Source of the DNA: Drechslera avenae
Taxonomy: Eukaryota; Ascomycota; Dothideomycetes; Pleosporales; Pleosporaceae
Assembly: GCA_034640345.1 (NCBI GenBank)
Contig: JAXRVH010000025.1
Span: forward strand, 124,001 to 188,000
DNA length: 64,000 nucleotides
Direction: 5' to 3'
How positions within the stretch are numbered: the first letter of the stretch is position 1; every line of letters begins with the position of its first letter. Below are positions 45,966-56,352 of this stretch, piece after piece. The notes under the pieces were generated by a model that saw only the letters and a program-made list of their open reading frames with translations, was not told the DNA's origin and did not search any database. A program made the translations under genes and the position numbers.

Positions 45966-46622
45966 CTAATCCCCCGTGTTCAACTCCAAGTCAATCTGCA
46001 CCCCATTACTAATCGCATAATCTGCGCAAGTAAGATTATCATGAAATGGCCTCTCCCCTTGTCGCTTGAGCATAATCTCATGCACCGGCCTCCCAATCTT
46101 GGCCGCCACCATGGCCTTGAGCAGTTTAATCGGGTCACTGGGCAGGCAAGGAACTTGAGTCTTTGTGCCCAGGCGGTCGTTTATCGTAACCAGAATCATG
46201 GGTTCAGATGGCGCTGACGGAGCGGCCGTGGCTGCTTTCTTTGGCTCACGGGGCTTGGTGGAGTCGCGAGGGCGGTCAGAGTCGCGGGGCCGTCGATCGC
46301 GCGAACCATCTCGGCGTCTGCTGTCCCTGTCGCGCGAACCATCTCGACGTCTTCCACCATCTTCGTGTCTGGGTCGCCTTTCACGGCCGCCGCGGTCACC
46401 GTCGTCGTCGCGTCGTCTCTCAGGTCTCCTGTCCATATCTCTAGGCCCGTTCCTATCTCTATCATCCCTCCGTCTCTCAGATCGCTCCGGCGCGCGCCGC
46501 TCCCCATCGCCCTTGTACTTTAGACCGCTGAAGTTCTTGGGTTTACGCGGCGCAGGTGAGCGCGACCGACGGGGTGAGCGCGACCGATCTCGTGTTGTTG
46601 GGGTCGGGCGTTTGGAATCCAT
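45966..46622 (-). CDS. RS-rich protein with C-terminal Hub1/UBL5-like ubiquitin fold
   Basis: Single exon, 218 residues. Residues 1-140 are dominated by Arg, Asp and Ser with RS and RD dipeptides (RDRSRSPRRSRSPAPRK), as in splicing regulators. A short KNFSGLKYKG segment interrupts it near 30. Residues about 142-218 read as a ubiquitin-like domain: MILVTINDRLGTKTQV carries the NDRLG signature of Hub1/UBL5, followed by DPIKLLKAMVAAKIG, EIMLKRQG and DYAISNG in the right order. Normal Hub1 is 73 residues, without an RS region, and ends in two tyrosines; this one ends LELNTGD. Hub1 binds Snu66 in the tri-snRNP and tunes splice-site use. A splicing role here is strongly suggested, not shown. SNRNP25-type proteins are the other candidate. 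Confidence 0.78.
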   Translation of the reverse strand: MDSKRPTPTTRDRSRSPRRSRSPAPRKPKNFSGLKYKGDGERRAPERSERRRDDRDRNGPRDMDRRPERRRDDDGDRGGRERRPRHEDGGRRRDGSRDRDSRRRDGSRDRRPRDSDRPRDSTKPREPKKAATAAPSAPSEPMILVTINDRLGTKTQVPCLPSDPIKLLKAMVAAKIGRPVHEIMLKRQGERPFHDNLTCADYAISNGVQIDLELNTGD

Positions 46623-46924
46623 GATACGTGGGTTGGGGTTGAAAAGGTAGATGGGTAGGCGGAAGGTTTATACGCAAGTGCAAACTACTGTAGTTGAAAA
46701 GGTAATACAAAGGCAGCTGTGCTTGAGAACCTGGGAAAACATACGCTAGGTTAGCTTGCTTATCGATAAGCCCATCCTAGGACCCTTTGCGCATCGTCAT
46801 CGCATGTGCTTCCCTTCTCGCAGCTATAGCATGAAAGTAAAGTCCCCTAACTCCCCGCATCCCGGTATTCTAAATTGTTCATCGCTTTACCTCAAACAAT
46901 GCTTTATGTGCAGCGATACTGACA
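46623..46924. promoter_or_regulatory. Shared divergent promoter (Hub1-like / GPI15)
   Basis: 302 bp between diverging start codons. No specific motif identified. Confidence 0.4.
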
Positions 46925-47665
46925 ATGTCAAGCCTTGTCCACCGCCTCAGTTCTCCGCCCTCACAAACCCTACACATCCTGCAGCCCACCTCGTCGACAA
47001 TCACATACACAGTCTCGACACGGCCAGTGCCCAAGACACTTGCCGCACGCGCAGGCTACTATGCAGGAATACTTGTACGAGTGCTCCTGGGGCTAGCGAG
47101 TGTACTGGCATTGTGGGTGAAATGGTGGGTTTGGAATAGACAGTCTCTGGGTTACTTGGTTGAGATACTTGGGAGTGAGGGAGAAGGACACGTAGTGAAG
47201 ATGCTGGAAGGATGGCAATGGCGATATCTGATACCTGGGGCATGGCTTGTCGTGTTTCTGGTGTTTCGTCGCACATACACGGGTATGTTGCTGCTGAGTC
47301 TAGCTGTCCGCCCTGTTGCTAATACGCCGACAGAAGAGTCTCTAACTATGCTTCGAGGACTCGGTGTTCAGACGTCGACTACATCCTCTACATACCTCCA
47401 AACGCCTACGACGCGCTTTATACCCACGACCAGCATCCAGGATATCTTCATACACGAGGCGTTCAAGGGGTTTGAGGTGAGGTTCTACCTCATGATTGTG
47501 GTAGAAGGCGAGGGAGAAGTTGTCGTCGTGTTCCCGAAACTACTTCCGAGGAGGGATGTGTTGGAAGTGGTTTGGAGAGGTGTGAGGGGGAGTCTATGGG
47601 AGGGCGACAGGGAAAAGGTACATCTTGGGGAAACAGGAGAAAAGGAAAAGGTAGACAGCTTGTGA
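46925..47665 (+). CDS. GPI15: PIG-H/Gpi15 subunit of GPI-GlcNAc transferase
   Basis: Exons 46925-47282 and 47334-47665 give 229 residues. The 51 bp intron (GTATGT donor, GCTAATAC branch, ACAG acceptor) is a multiple of three and free of stops, so unspliced reading would insert 17 residues in front of the conserved domain. PIG-H is part of the ER-membrane complex that adds GlcNAc to phosphatidylinositol, the first step of GPI-anchor synthesis. Two hydrophobic hairpin segments (about 45-65 and 95-115) precede the PIG-H domain: EESLTMLRGLGVQTSTT, RFIPTTSIQDIFIHEAF and VVVFPKLLPRRDVLEVVW. All family blocks are there. Neighbours are unrelated in pathway. Confidence 0.88.
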   Translation: MSSLVHRLSSPPSQTLHILQPTSSTITYTVSTRPVPKTLAARAGYYAGILVRVLLGLASVLALWVKWWVWNRQSLGYLVEILGSEGEGHVVKMLEGWQWRYLIPGAWLVVFLVFRRTYTGMLLLSLAVRPVANTPTEESLTMLRGLGVQTSTTSSTYLQTPTTRFIPTTSIQDIFIHEAFKGFEVRFYLMIVVEGEGEVVVVFPKLLPRRDVLEVVWRGVRGSLWEGDREKVHLGETGEKEKVDSL

Positions 47666-47989
47666 ATTCGGGTGTACCGGTGCGACTGCAACTTTGTATG
47701 GCCGCGCCATCGTGTGCATCACCAGAGTTGTGATCAACTTCTGAAGGACTTCATAAGCAAATGTTCTTACATCATTGCCATCGTAGCGTGACCGTACCTT
47801 TGGTTTTGTGAGGCGCCAGCTTGTATTACAGTTCTCTCAATCCATAAACGACCTCCATGCTCGCAGACCCAGGTCCATCCCTCGGTCCCTTGGGGTTTCC
47901 CTAGTCGCGTGCCACACAAGAAGCCCATACTTCCATCCATCCATTTGGTTCAAGAAGAAACGCGATATCCGAATCATCTTCACCTACCA
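47666..47989. other. Intergenic between convergent genes
   Basis: 324 bp shared 3' flanking sequence of GPI15 and DIB1. Nothing recognised. Confidence 0.5.
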
Positions 47990-48421
47990 CTAGTACCTGT
48001 ACCTAGTAGAGTAATCCTTTGGGCTAACCACTAGACCCCGCCCCTTCTTCGCGCCACGATACACCGTCTCAATGATATCCACAAATTCCTGCTTGTCCTC
48101 CAGCACCCAGTTCAACTTGTTATTGTTACCCGTCCCAAAATCGCACATCATGTGCTTGTTGCGGAAGAAGAACATGACAGTACACGGGTCGTACAGCTCG
48201 TACATGGCTTTGAAATCCGGCACTTCGTCCAAGTCGCACAGGTAGATGGCGCAGAAGTTTTTGACGCGGTCGGCAATCTTGTAGAGTACTTCGTCTTGCG
48301 ACATGCAGTCTGGGTCGGAGTCGCGGCCGAAGCGGATGAGCACGAGGCGGTCTTCTTCGCTAAGGATGGCTTGGTCGACGTGCCAGCCTGTGCGAAGGTG
48401 GGGGAGGACGACAGAGCCCAT
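47990..48421 (-). CDS. DIB1: U5 snRNP / tri-snRNP protein Dib1 (Dim1, TXNL4A family)
   Basis: Single exon, 143 residues from the ATG at 48421, exactly the family length. The frame is open 36 codons further upstream but the canonical protein starts MGSVVLPHLRTGWHVDQAI. Dib1 has a thioredoxin fold without the CxxC pair and sits in the U4/U6.U5 tri-snRNP, where it must leave before spliceosome activation. Diagnostic segments are RLVLIRFGRDSDPDCMSQDE, IYLCDLDEVPDF, DPCTVMFFFRNKHMMCD and the C-terminal RGLVVSPKDYSTRYRY. Near-invariant across eukaryotes; identification is certain. Confidence 0.97.
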   Translation of the reverse strand: MGSVVLPHLRTGWHVDQAILSEEDRLVLIRFGRDSDPDCMSQDEVLYKIADRVKNFCAIYLCDLDEVPDFKAMYELYDPCTVMFFFRNKHMMCDFGTGNNNKLNWVLEDKQEFVDIIETVYRGAKKGRGLVVSPKDYSTRYRY

Positions 48422-48996
48422 GGTGTATGTGTGGATGTTGTGTAAGAGGTGAGAGTGAAAAGGTGGATTCGAGGTTCGAAGGTCCAAATAGTTCAGCGGC
48501 GGTCTGACGGTTGCGCGGTTGTAGCGCAAGACTTTGTACAGCGGCTATAGTTCTAGCGTTTGCGATCGAATAACAGTATGGGTTGTGCGAATAACTTGTC
48601 GTATGCGTTTGGTTGCGAAAGTAAGTGTCGAGGTCGTTGGGGGGGTGTTGATGGCGACTCTACAACTTTACAAGGCAGGGCAGCCACTTACCACTCCCGC
48701 GGCCGCGTCGCGTGATCTAGAATGTTCGCGGAACAAGGCCCCACCGCAGCCATTCCAACAAACATGCCCGATTCACATTTCTCCAAGACCAGTCTCCAGT
48801 CTCCCAATTCACGAGGTCGAGATTTCACTCTTCGTAATGTTGTTGTAAAATTACATACTATGATGCAAGAAAACCGTCTATCCTGTGGGCCTGTCTCAGC
48901 CATCGTTTTCATGGTATAATCGCCTCAACTCCAATCCCAATGCATGCATTCCCGTTCCATTTTGCGCCCAAGTTCAATAATCCTCAGCCGTCCCAT
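48422..48996. other. Intergenic, DIB1 promoter
   Basis: 575 bp between two minus-strand genes. Contains the DIB1 promoter and eL33 3' region. Small open frames here are not credible. Confidence 0.5.
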
Positions 48997-49432
48997 TTAG
49001 ACGGTGCTGGGGTACATCATAACCCTAACACTAGCACCGAACGACCTAGGTGGGAGGTTGCTCTTGAATGAAGCGCGCACAACACCCGAATTGCCTATCC
49101 CCAAACAAATTAGCTATTGCTTCTACTTTCCTTCCACTATATGTACGCACCGTGTGTCCTGCGAATCTTGCCCCAGATGACTCGTGGCCCCTCGGTCTTG
49201 CTGCTGGGAGCGCGGTATATGTATGCGACGCGCTTTCCAAGGTACCACTGCGCATCTTCGTTGCTGTCGACGCCCTCGAGCGAGAGAAGGCTGACGTTGG
49301 GGTTCGTGTTGCGTTTGCCGCGCTGGTAGCTGATATGGCGGCCCTTGACGTAGACTACGACTGGTGAGTGTGTGTGCTTTTGTTTTGGCAACATTGTGCT
49401 TGCTTACGGCGGTGGCTCTTTTCGGTGGTCAT
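48997..49432 (-). CDS. RPL33: 60S ribosomal protein eL33 (L35Ae family)
   Basis: Three exons, 49408-49432, 49151-49360 and 48997-49094, give 110 residues; introns are 47 and 56 bp. The first exon codes for only eight residues (MTTEKSHR) and one base of the next codon, a common layout in fungal ribosomal-protein genes and easily missed. The core is VYVKGRHISYQRGKRNTNPN, SLEGVDSNEDAQWYLGKRVAYIYRA, RVIWGKIRRTHGNSGVVRA and NLPPRSFGASVRVMMYPSTV, all hallmark eL33 segments. The protein is a structural component of the large ribosomal subunit. All exon joins keep phase and restore the family sequence. Confidence 0.96.
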
Positions 49433-49862
49433 TTTGCGATATTGCGGCAGAGGGGCGTGAGGAAGCGTTGTTTTCCGTATTTCCAGGCTGTGACTTTACT
49501 ATTGCCCGATGCTCGTAATTACATGTGCGTATTTCGGTAAACTGCTTATGTAATATCTTGATACGCGCCAGTGTCTTTACAACGTGCTCCACACCTATCA
49601 GAGGCGGGATGGCATGTACGGCGTATCATATATTCAAGGAGACTTTCAGAGCAAAGATAAAACTACACATGTGGGCTTCGGATCAGCGCACAAATTCGTG
49701 AAAGATAGGAAATATGTTCTCATTGTTAGGTAAAATCCCGACACTTTTCTAGTCTGACAGATTTCTCCCAGCCATTGTCGTCTTTCGCTTGTCTGCGCCA
49801 CCTGGTTCTTACGTTCCTACCCAAACTACAAATTATAGTCCACCAAGTATACAAAACTTCAA
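49433..49862. other. Intergenic, eL33 promoter
   Basis: 430 bp upstream of eL33. No further feature recognised. Confidence 0.45.
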
Positions 49863-51105
49863 TCATGGGTATAAGAGGTGCCCCTGCAAAGAACTCCCTC
49901 CTGAGACTGTACTGATATTCCATGTCCGTCCCATTCCCCTCATGCGAGCTTGATCTGGATCAAAGTCTTCCAAGTGGTGTGACGAGATGCCTGGCTGTAT
50001 ATTACTGCGACCTGAGCGCGAGCTAATCTTTTTAACAAGACGAGTCCATCCTTGGCCAGCAATTGTGGATATTGAATTCCAGAGCGGCTTATAGATTGGC
50101 ATGCTGGCGCAGAGCATGGCAGTGGCCCTTAGTAGTGAAGTTAGTAAATGAATCATAAGCTGACCATGGTACAAATTCATTTACAGATGAATGCTAGTCC
50201 AGAGCTCCGGTTTGTTATACAATGCTATGCTTGCTTAGTGAGATCCATGTTGGTCATTGTACCATTTGCCATACTTTCATGCTTTTCCACTTGGCTTTCC
50301 ATAAACACCATTCGTAAGACGTTGGTCATGACGACAAAACTTCCCAGAGCAAATATACCTGCCACAGGAATCCTAGTCTTGCGCGGCAGATGTAACTCCA
50401 AAGTCGTACGAATAGGTAAGATAAGGATGAACACATCAATAAACGTGTCGACGATGAGCATGGTGTATAGGAAGGACTGCCAGTGCACACATCGGTCCAC
50501 GGACAATCCCGAGTCGTCCCAGAATTGGTGAGAGGGCCTGCAAATGCACAAAGCAACCAATATGACTGCGAGAAACCAGGCGATTGTGAATATCATCAGT
50601 CCTAGTGAAACCTTGCGGTAGCGATCGGAGATGAAGAAGATGCGCCGATAGAAGAGCAGAATGGACATCTTGCATGAGAATTGTGCGCATGCAGCAGGTA
50701 CCAAAGCCCAGAACATTGACTGCAAGGATTAGCGAAGTCGACTTTATACAGAAACATCACAAACCCGGCGATAGGTTAGCAGGTCATAGTCAAACTGCGC
50801 CTTATGTTCAACCTTCATGTGCTTCATACCCAGCTCTAAGAGGGTTCCAAAGGTCTTGATACTCGCTACAACGATCAGTGCGTTTTCGTAGTCGGCGGAT
50901 TAAGAGACTTGCCATATAGCACGACTACAACTACAACATAGTAACACAACAATGAGGCAATGATACACTAGTCATTCAACCAAACGCCTTACTTGTGTCG
51001 AATTTTACAAAAGATGCGGACGACGACTACTGCTCCTACTACTACACAACAAGCTAGGTGTGCATCGGCTAGTAAGCCGTTGAATTTACTGAGGCCGAAT
51101 GTCAT
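49863..51105 (-). pseudogene. Decayed SAT4-family rhodopsin-fold membrane protein gene
   Basis: The minus strand carries recognisable parts of a Pth11-like/SAT4 protein in order: N-terminal helix (VVVGAVVVVRIFCKIRHK), a GVWLND-CIIASLLCYYVV segment, GMKHMKVEHKAQFDYDLLTYRR, SMFWALVPAACAQFSCKMSILLFYRRIFF, several helices, and TAMLCASMPIYKPLWN. Three lesions break it. TAA at 50989-50991 and TAG at 50968-50970 fall inside the conserved DDW-type region, where the family has sense codons, and no intron of credible length removes them. A one-base frameshift near 50231-50236 separates DLTK from SIALYNKPELW. Other introns still look functional (one with GC-AG ends near 50887-50933, one with TACTAAC near 50105-50160). 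A misassembled or differently spliced gene is the alternative. Confidence 0.7.
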
Positions 51106-52246
51106 TGCGCCAGAGAGGTTGAGGAAGCGGCCCTGATGATGATAGTATCAAGATTTATTCAAGAACAAGGTCTAATCGATTATCGACGACTGCTTCAAAG
51201 TGGTCGACCTCTTCTAGAAGTGCAGCAAGTGCGTCGACAGTTGGGTAACTATTGTGACCATCGTGGAGAAGTGAGAGAGAGGGGGGGGGGGGGGGGGGAT
51301 TATTGTGATCTTTGCAGATTAGTTTATGTTATCGCGCGACCAGGCAGCCTATCAGGGTCCAAGATTCTTAAACCGAGCTGTCAAACGGAAGGTGCATTGT
51401 GCAGGTGTGCCTCTTCAAGTGCTTTCATCCGCTTGCTAAAAGGCTACTTCATCATGAAAAGTGAGGATAGAAAGGAAGAGTGTACACCAGCCCCAAGCAA
51501 GTGAAGTAGCCTATGCCGAACATGTTCAGCATTCGCATTGATAAGCATGACGGAAACAGTTGACTTGATGTTTTTGCTCGAGTCGATATCCCGAAAGGGA
51601 CAATCACAGCCGAAGGGGCTAACACTGTCTTACAGAGGGTGGGGTTAGGTTCACCAAGTACGTCGACTCCACCCAGAAGAGAACTTTCAGCTACACGAGA
51701 ATGACAGCACATAACATGAAGCGGTGAAGATGTATAGGTCCAACAAAGAGGACAACGTCATGTCTCAAGTCCTTGGTATCCGGTATGCAGGACTTGAGAG
51801 GAACTTGTTTAATATGCCACGAACATGAACCCACGAGAACTTTGTAAAAGGGTTGGAATTTGAGTCAAGCTTACTTGTTTGGCTTACAACATGTGCAATG
51901 GCCCGACCATCGTTCAAGGGTAGACCAATAGCAATAGTACAGTAGGAAAGTTGAATGTCGGTAGATCAGATCACATTTATGAACCACTTCTACCAAAATA
52001 TGTGTTGAGAAGGCAAAGTGATAAAAAGGCGATAGGCGTGAAATGAGGCAACACATGGACCATTGAAGACGATACGCGAATTGAAAAAGAGGATGCACTA
52101 AGTAGGCACAGGCATGGCAGTAGTAGACGGGGACACAAGACACATGTACGAAGATGGTCAAACTAACAAAAATGGATATACGAACCGAACCTAACGCCGA
52201 CCCATATTTGGACCCGAACATGCTGTTACTACAAGAATCTACTCGC
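51106..52246. other. Intergenic, with an 18-base G run
   Basis: About 1.1 kb upstream of the pseudogene and downstream of VMA6. Apart from the homopolymer at 51281-51298, nothing is recognised. Confidence 0.5.
51281..51298 (+). repeat. G homopolymer (18 bases)
   Basis: Uninterrupted G run preceded by a short GA repeat. Length may be unreliable, as such runs are prone to sequencing error. Confidence 0.9.
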
Positions 52247-53559
52247 TCAGAACACACTGATGTAGTTGCCGATGCGTTCCTTCTGGTTCTGCGCAATGCA
52301 CTCAGCTATCCAGGTAATGTTTCGGATCTCCTACGGATGCTGTTAGTCATACTCATTCCATGACAATTTTGGAAACGTACTTGTTCACGCAACTTAACCC
52401 ATGCGTATACAATGGCATGAGTAAATTGATGGGTGAATGCGAGCTTCGAGATCTCCATCTCCTTTTGGTAGAAAAGGTCTTCCAAGCTCCTCGATTCACC
52501 ACCAACGCCACCTGACATGTTACCTACACCACCACCACCGCCACTAAGACCCGTCTGGTCAAAGAACATCTTGTAGTCGGCGACACTCTCGACAGCGATG
52601 CGCACACCTTCCACATCGTCGGCCCTTGAGAGCATCAGGGTGCCCTCTGGGTACAACTTGCCAAGGTTGGGGTAAAGCTTCTTCCTGTCGGCCTTTGAGA
52701 GTTCGGTACCGAACGAGTTCAGGGAGATGTTGATGCTCCTGCGGTCGGCCTCGAATTCGAGCACCTCTGACATGACGTCTGCGGTCGGTGTTCCGGCAAT
52801 GTCGGATGCGGAGTTGACAAACTCATGGAAGTCCTCAAGGTAATTCTTGTACAGTGTGTTGCGGATAATCTCAATGTTGAGTTCGTCGAGATCCTGGTGG
52901 CTGAGGGAGCCCTTGAAGTAGGGCGCAAGTGGAGTTTCGATCAGGACGGAGTTGTACAGTTCCTCGATGTTGGTCGCCACACACAGTACAGGCATAGTCT
53001 CAAACCAGCCAAGCGGATGACACCTCTCAAGCAGTTCCCGCGTATCTCTCTCATGCAGCGTACCGGTAATCAGTAGCGCGACGTTGTCGATCATGTATCC
53101 GTATGTGAGATACTCCATAAACTTGGAGAGCGAGCCAGTAGCGTTGGCCTGGAGGTAGCGGAACTCGGCTACGAGTTTGTCGGTCGTCTTCGCGGCAAGG
53201 GCAGACGTCGATGGATTCGGGGGCAAGGAGTTGAGAAAGTCGCCGTATGCGGGCGAGAGCTGCAGCTTGACATCTACGCGACCGTCAGTTCCTGGCCAGA
53301 TACATTGCGACTGCATCTGATGTACCGTCGATGGTCTCGCACTGGGTCAAGTTGCTGTAGTTTTGGCTGGTGAGCAGCGCGTTGCGGTAGCCGCGCACGA
53401 TGCCCTCGATGTAGCTATACAAACACGTTAGGTGCGCCAAGGCCAAACCAGATCTCCAGATGCATACCCGTATTTGACGTTGTAGTAGAGGCCCTCCATG
53501 ATGCTGAGATTGTCTGCGGTTCTGGTGTTGCAGGCACAGAGCTCCAGCTTGGTCGTCAT
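52247..53559 (-). CDS. VMA6: V-type ATPase V0 subunit d (VMA6)
   Basis: Four exons, 53468-53559, 53326-53414, 52381-53273 and 52247-52330, with introns of 53, 52 and 50 bp, give 385 residues. Subunit d couples the central rotor of the V1 sector to the proteolipid ring in the V0 sector of the vacuolar proton pump. Hallmarks are NLSIMEGLYYNVKYGYIEGIVRGYR at the start, LSKFMEYLTYGYMIDNVALLITG, RCHPLGWFETMP, PLAPYFKGSL, the ADRRSINISLNSFGTEL block and the C-terminal EIRNITWIAECIAQNQKERI. A glycine-rich insertion (GLSGGGGGVGNMSGGVGG, about residue 310) makes it longer than the 345-residue yeast protein. The start codon faces that of the next gene 260 bp away. Confidence 0.96.
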
Positions 53560-53819
53560 GCCAAGGCGTGGCCCGTGTCGCGCTTTCCGAGCTGGGGTGT
53601 TTATGCCCTAGCGTCAATCCCGGAGCGGCAGTGACAACTTTCTTAACTCCATCGTCACATCCTCAACAGCACACAGGGCACCAACAACCATCCCAACACG
53701 CTTCAAGCAGTTGCGTGTCGCATCCAGTCATCTCAAAACCGCTGGCAATTGCATAGCAGCTGCCTTGTAAGTCCCTGCAACTGCTGCGCATTCCTCGTAC
53801 TGACCTGGTTCGCAGCACC

Positions 53820-56352
53820 ATGTCCACTGCTACTCGGCGCTCAACGCGTCGCGCGGCGGCGGCTGCAGCCTCTGTTGAGCCCGCGCCGCCTGCTCTGGAG
53901 CGAAGCGCATCGCAAGAAACCCCTCCACCTGAGCCGTCCAAGAAGCGAAGTCGCAAATCCAAGGCTGCATCGACCAAGGTCGAGTCGCAGACGGTGACAG
54001 AACAGACGGTGACAAAGGGCCGCGCCACGTCACGCGCCAACGCAACACCCACCACGGCAACCAAGACATCGTCATCAACAACAACAAGAACATCAACGAC
54101 TGTCACCACCACGCCGGCTCCTGTTGTCGCTAAGCGGACCAGGGCTGGTCGCGCGGCAGTAGTGGAAGCAGGAGGAGAAGCCTCACCACAACGTAGCTTA
54201 GATGTGATCCGGCCTGCAAAGCGCGTTCGCGGCGCGAACTCACAGAAAGTTGCCTTTGAGAAACGCAAGTCAGTGTCCGCAAAGGCGGCATCTGTGAATG
54301 ACGAGAACGAAGATGAAGACGAGGATGAGGATGAGGGTCTGTTTTTCACAAAGAGTAAGTTCAAATCCTATTCCAGCCCCATCGCCGAACAGAGTACCCC
54401 TGAGGAGAGTTTTCCCAAAATGTTGAGGTGGACACGCGAGAGAGTACTGCAGTCCGTAGAGAGGTTCATCTTCTTCGCACGCGTGTGACAGACTTGGAAG
54501 CTCGCAATAGGAACCTCATGGAGGTGCTTATTGTAAAGGACAAACAGATGTTCGAGTATGAAAACGAGAATCTCTGTCTTAAGAACCAGGTCCTGCGCTT
54601 GCACGAAGAGATTGCGCGTTTGCAAGACAACTCGCATCTGCGAAGTCCCTAGAACCCCAGCTACGGTACACCGGCTAACAACTTGCCTCAGAATTCGACA
54701 ATGAACTTGTAGGTGTGACTGAGTCGCCACCAGCGCAGCCTGTCTTCGTGAACAGCACTGAGTCGGCTCTCGCACTTCTCCACAAGATTGAGAATGCGGC
54801 GAAAGAGACGGTGCTCGTGGAGCAATCCAACAAAGAGAGTGAACCAATTTCAGACAAGGTCACTGTAGAGTCTTCACTGCGGCAGTCTACACAACAATCC
54901 GTACCACAATCTGCCAAGCGGTCCTTCACCGAAGCTTCAGCCACTCCCGACCGACCCGTTGCGACACCCTCCAACATTTTTAGTAGATCCTTCTCTGCCA
55001 TCAAATCCCGACTCTTCTCTTCAACTCCTAAAGCACCTTCCACCCCAAAGGTCCCTTCACCCCCGAGCGCAAAGCCACTGCCACCCCAAGACACTTTCAC
55101 AGAGGCCTTGTCCATTCCACCCACACCTGTTGGTGAGCGTGTCAAGACGCCGGGCAAGAGGCGTACGCCTAACAACAGTATGATCAAAGTGTTACTGAGA
55201 GGCATTGAACCTGACGACAAGCGCAAGGCTGAAGAATGGGCTAAACAGGTCATTCCCGACCTTAGGAATGACCCCAACTTTAACGAGAAGCGCAAGCGCC
55301 TGCAGTCGATGGTTCTTTTCAAGGATCTAACACACTTTCCATCCTCCAAGCCTTGGGAAACTGGTTTCGGTGATCCGCTTGGCGATCTGGACGATGACGA
55401 TGAAGTACCAGCCTGGGCTATCTATCTGGACCTGAAAGCCGAGGAGGATGAACACAAGCCTAAGAGAACCAAGAAGTCTCACCGAGCCAGTACGGGTAGC
55501 GACGATATTCCCACCATTGATGAGCAGTACGCCGCCAGCAACAGCACACGATCGTCTCCAAAGCTGTACAACAGCCATGGCCAGAGCGCCTCTCTTTATG
55601 ACTTCCGCCCACGCCGTGCCATTGACCCATCTCCGCTATTCTCCAATTCCGTGTCCCACAACGAAGGCAATAACCTCTTCCGCGAGCTTCAAGGACACGA
55701 CTCCGCAACACAAATGCGTGAGAATGACCGTGAAGTCCTTAAAAACACTGCCAAGAGCCCCGTCAAAGCGAAGACACCGCCACACAACCCTGTCGCTGGC
55801 TCCTTCAGTGCTTCGTTTGAGTATTCCGACGACGAGGACGACTCCAACGGTGAGAGTGAAACTGCCGAAGCCGAAGCTGCTCCCATTTGGACCCAACCAC
55901 CCCCACCTGCCCCTGTCCCCGCACATGCTCCCTTGCCAGGAGGACCTTCAGCTGAGGCGCCACCTGCCCCCGTCGCTGATGTACCTTCCACCCCTGCTGG
56001 TCAGCAACCTGTAGCCGAGATTGAGCGGCAACGCCAGAGGCTCATGAAGCATACACCTGCCAAGCCGTCTCGTCTTCGCGAAGCTACCTATCCTTCACCT
56101 AGTCTTTTCTCAGATGCTGGCAACGAGTCGCTTCTTGCTGTCACTCCCGCTCACATAGCTGATTCTGTAGCCTCTATGTTCACCGACATGCCAGGAGCGG
56201 AGCTCATTGAGCTTGACGACGATGAGCAGGCTGATTTCGATGCGCTCGTCAATACTGAGGCATTTAAGCAGCAGCTTGCTGACAATGACTGGCCAGCTGC
56301 GACTCTTACTTACGAGTCTGATGAAGAGGAGCTTAGTCCCACTTCTGTCTAA
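53820..56352 (+). CDS. Nuclear-looking coiled-coil protein of unknown function
   Basis: Three exons join in frame: 53820-54354, 54405 (or 54408)-54644 and 54692-56352, about 811 residues. The last donor (GTCCCT) is weak, but branch GCTAAC and acceptor CAG are good and the join keeps phase. The N-terminus is basic and Ser/Thr/Ala-rich with short KR clusters (SKKRSRKSK, KRVRG) like nuclear localisation signals, then an acidic run (ENEDEDEDEDEG). Exon 2 encodes a heptad-like coiled coil (RREVHLLRTRVTDLEARNRN and following). Exon 3 holds a conserved-looking helical stretch (KAEEWAKQVIPDLRNDPNF near residue 440) and acidic, proline-rich tails. Family not recognised; a chromatin- or kinetochore-type scaffold would fit, as inference. 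It is divergent from VMA6. Confidence 0.75.

Noticed and set aside
50967..50991. Intron of 25 bp that would remove both stop codons in the SAT4-like pseudogene
   Set aside because: It has GTAAGG and CTAG ends but is far below the minimum workable intron size, and the sequence it would remove matches the conserved GVWLND region.
53663..54364. Minus-strand frame with a Ser run and valine-rich part
   Set aside because: It is antisense to the Ser/Thr/Asp-rich first exon of the coiled-coil gene.
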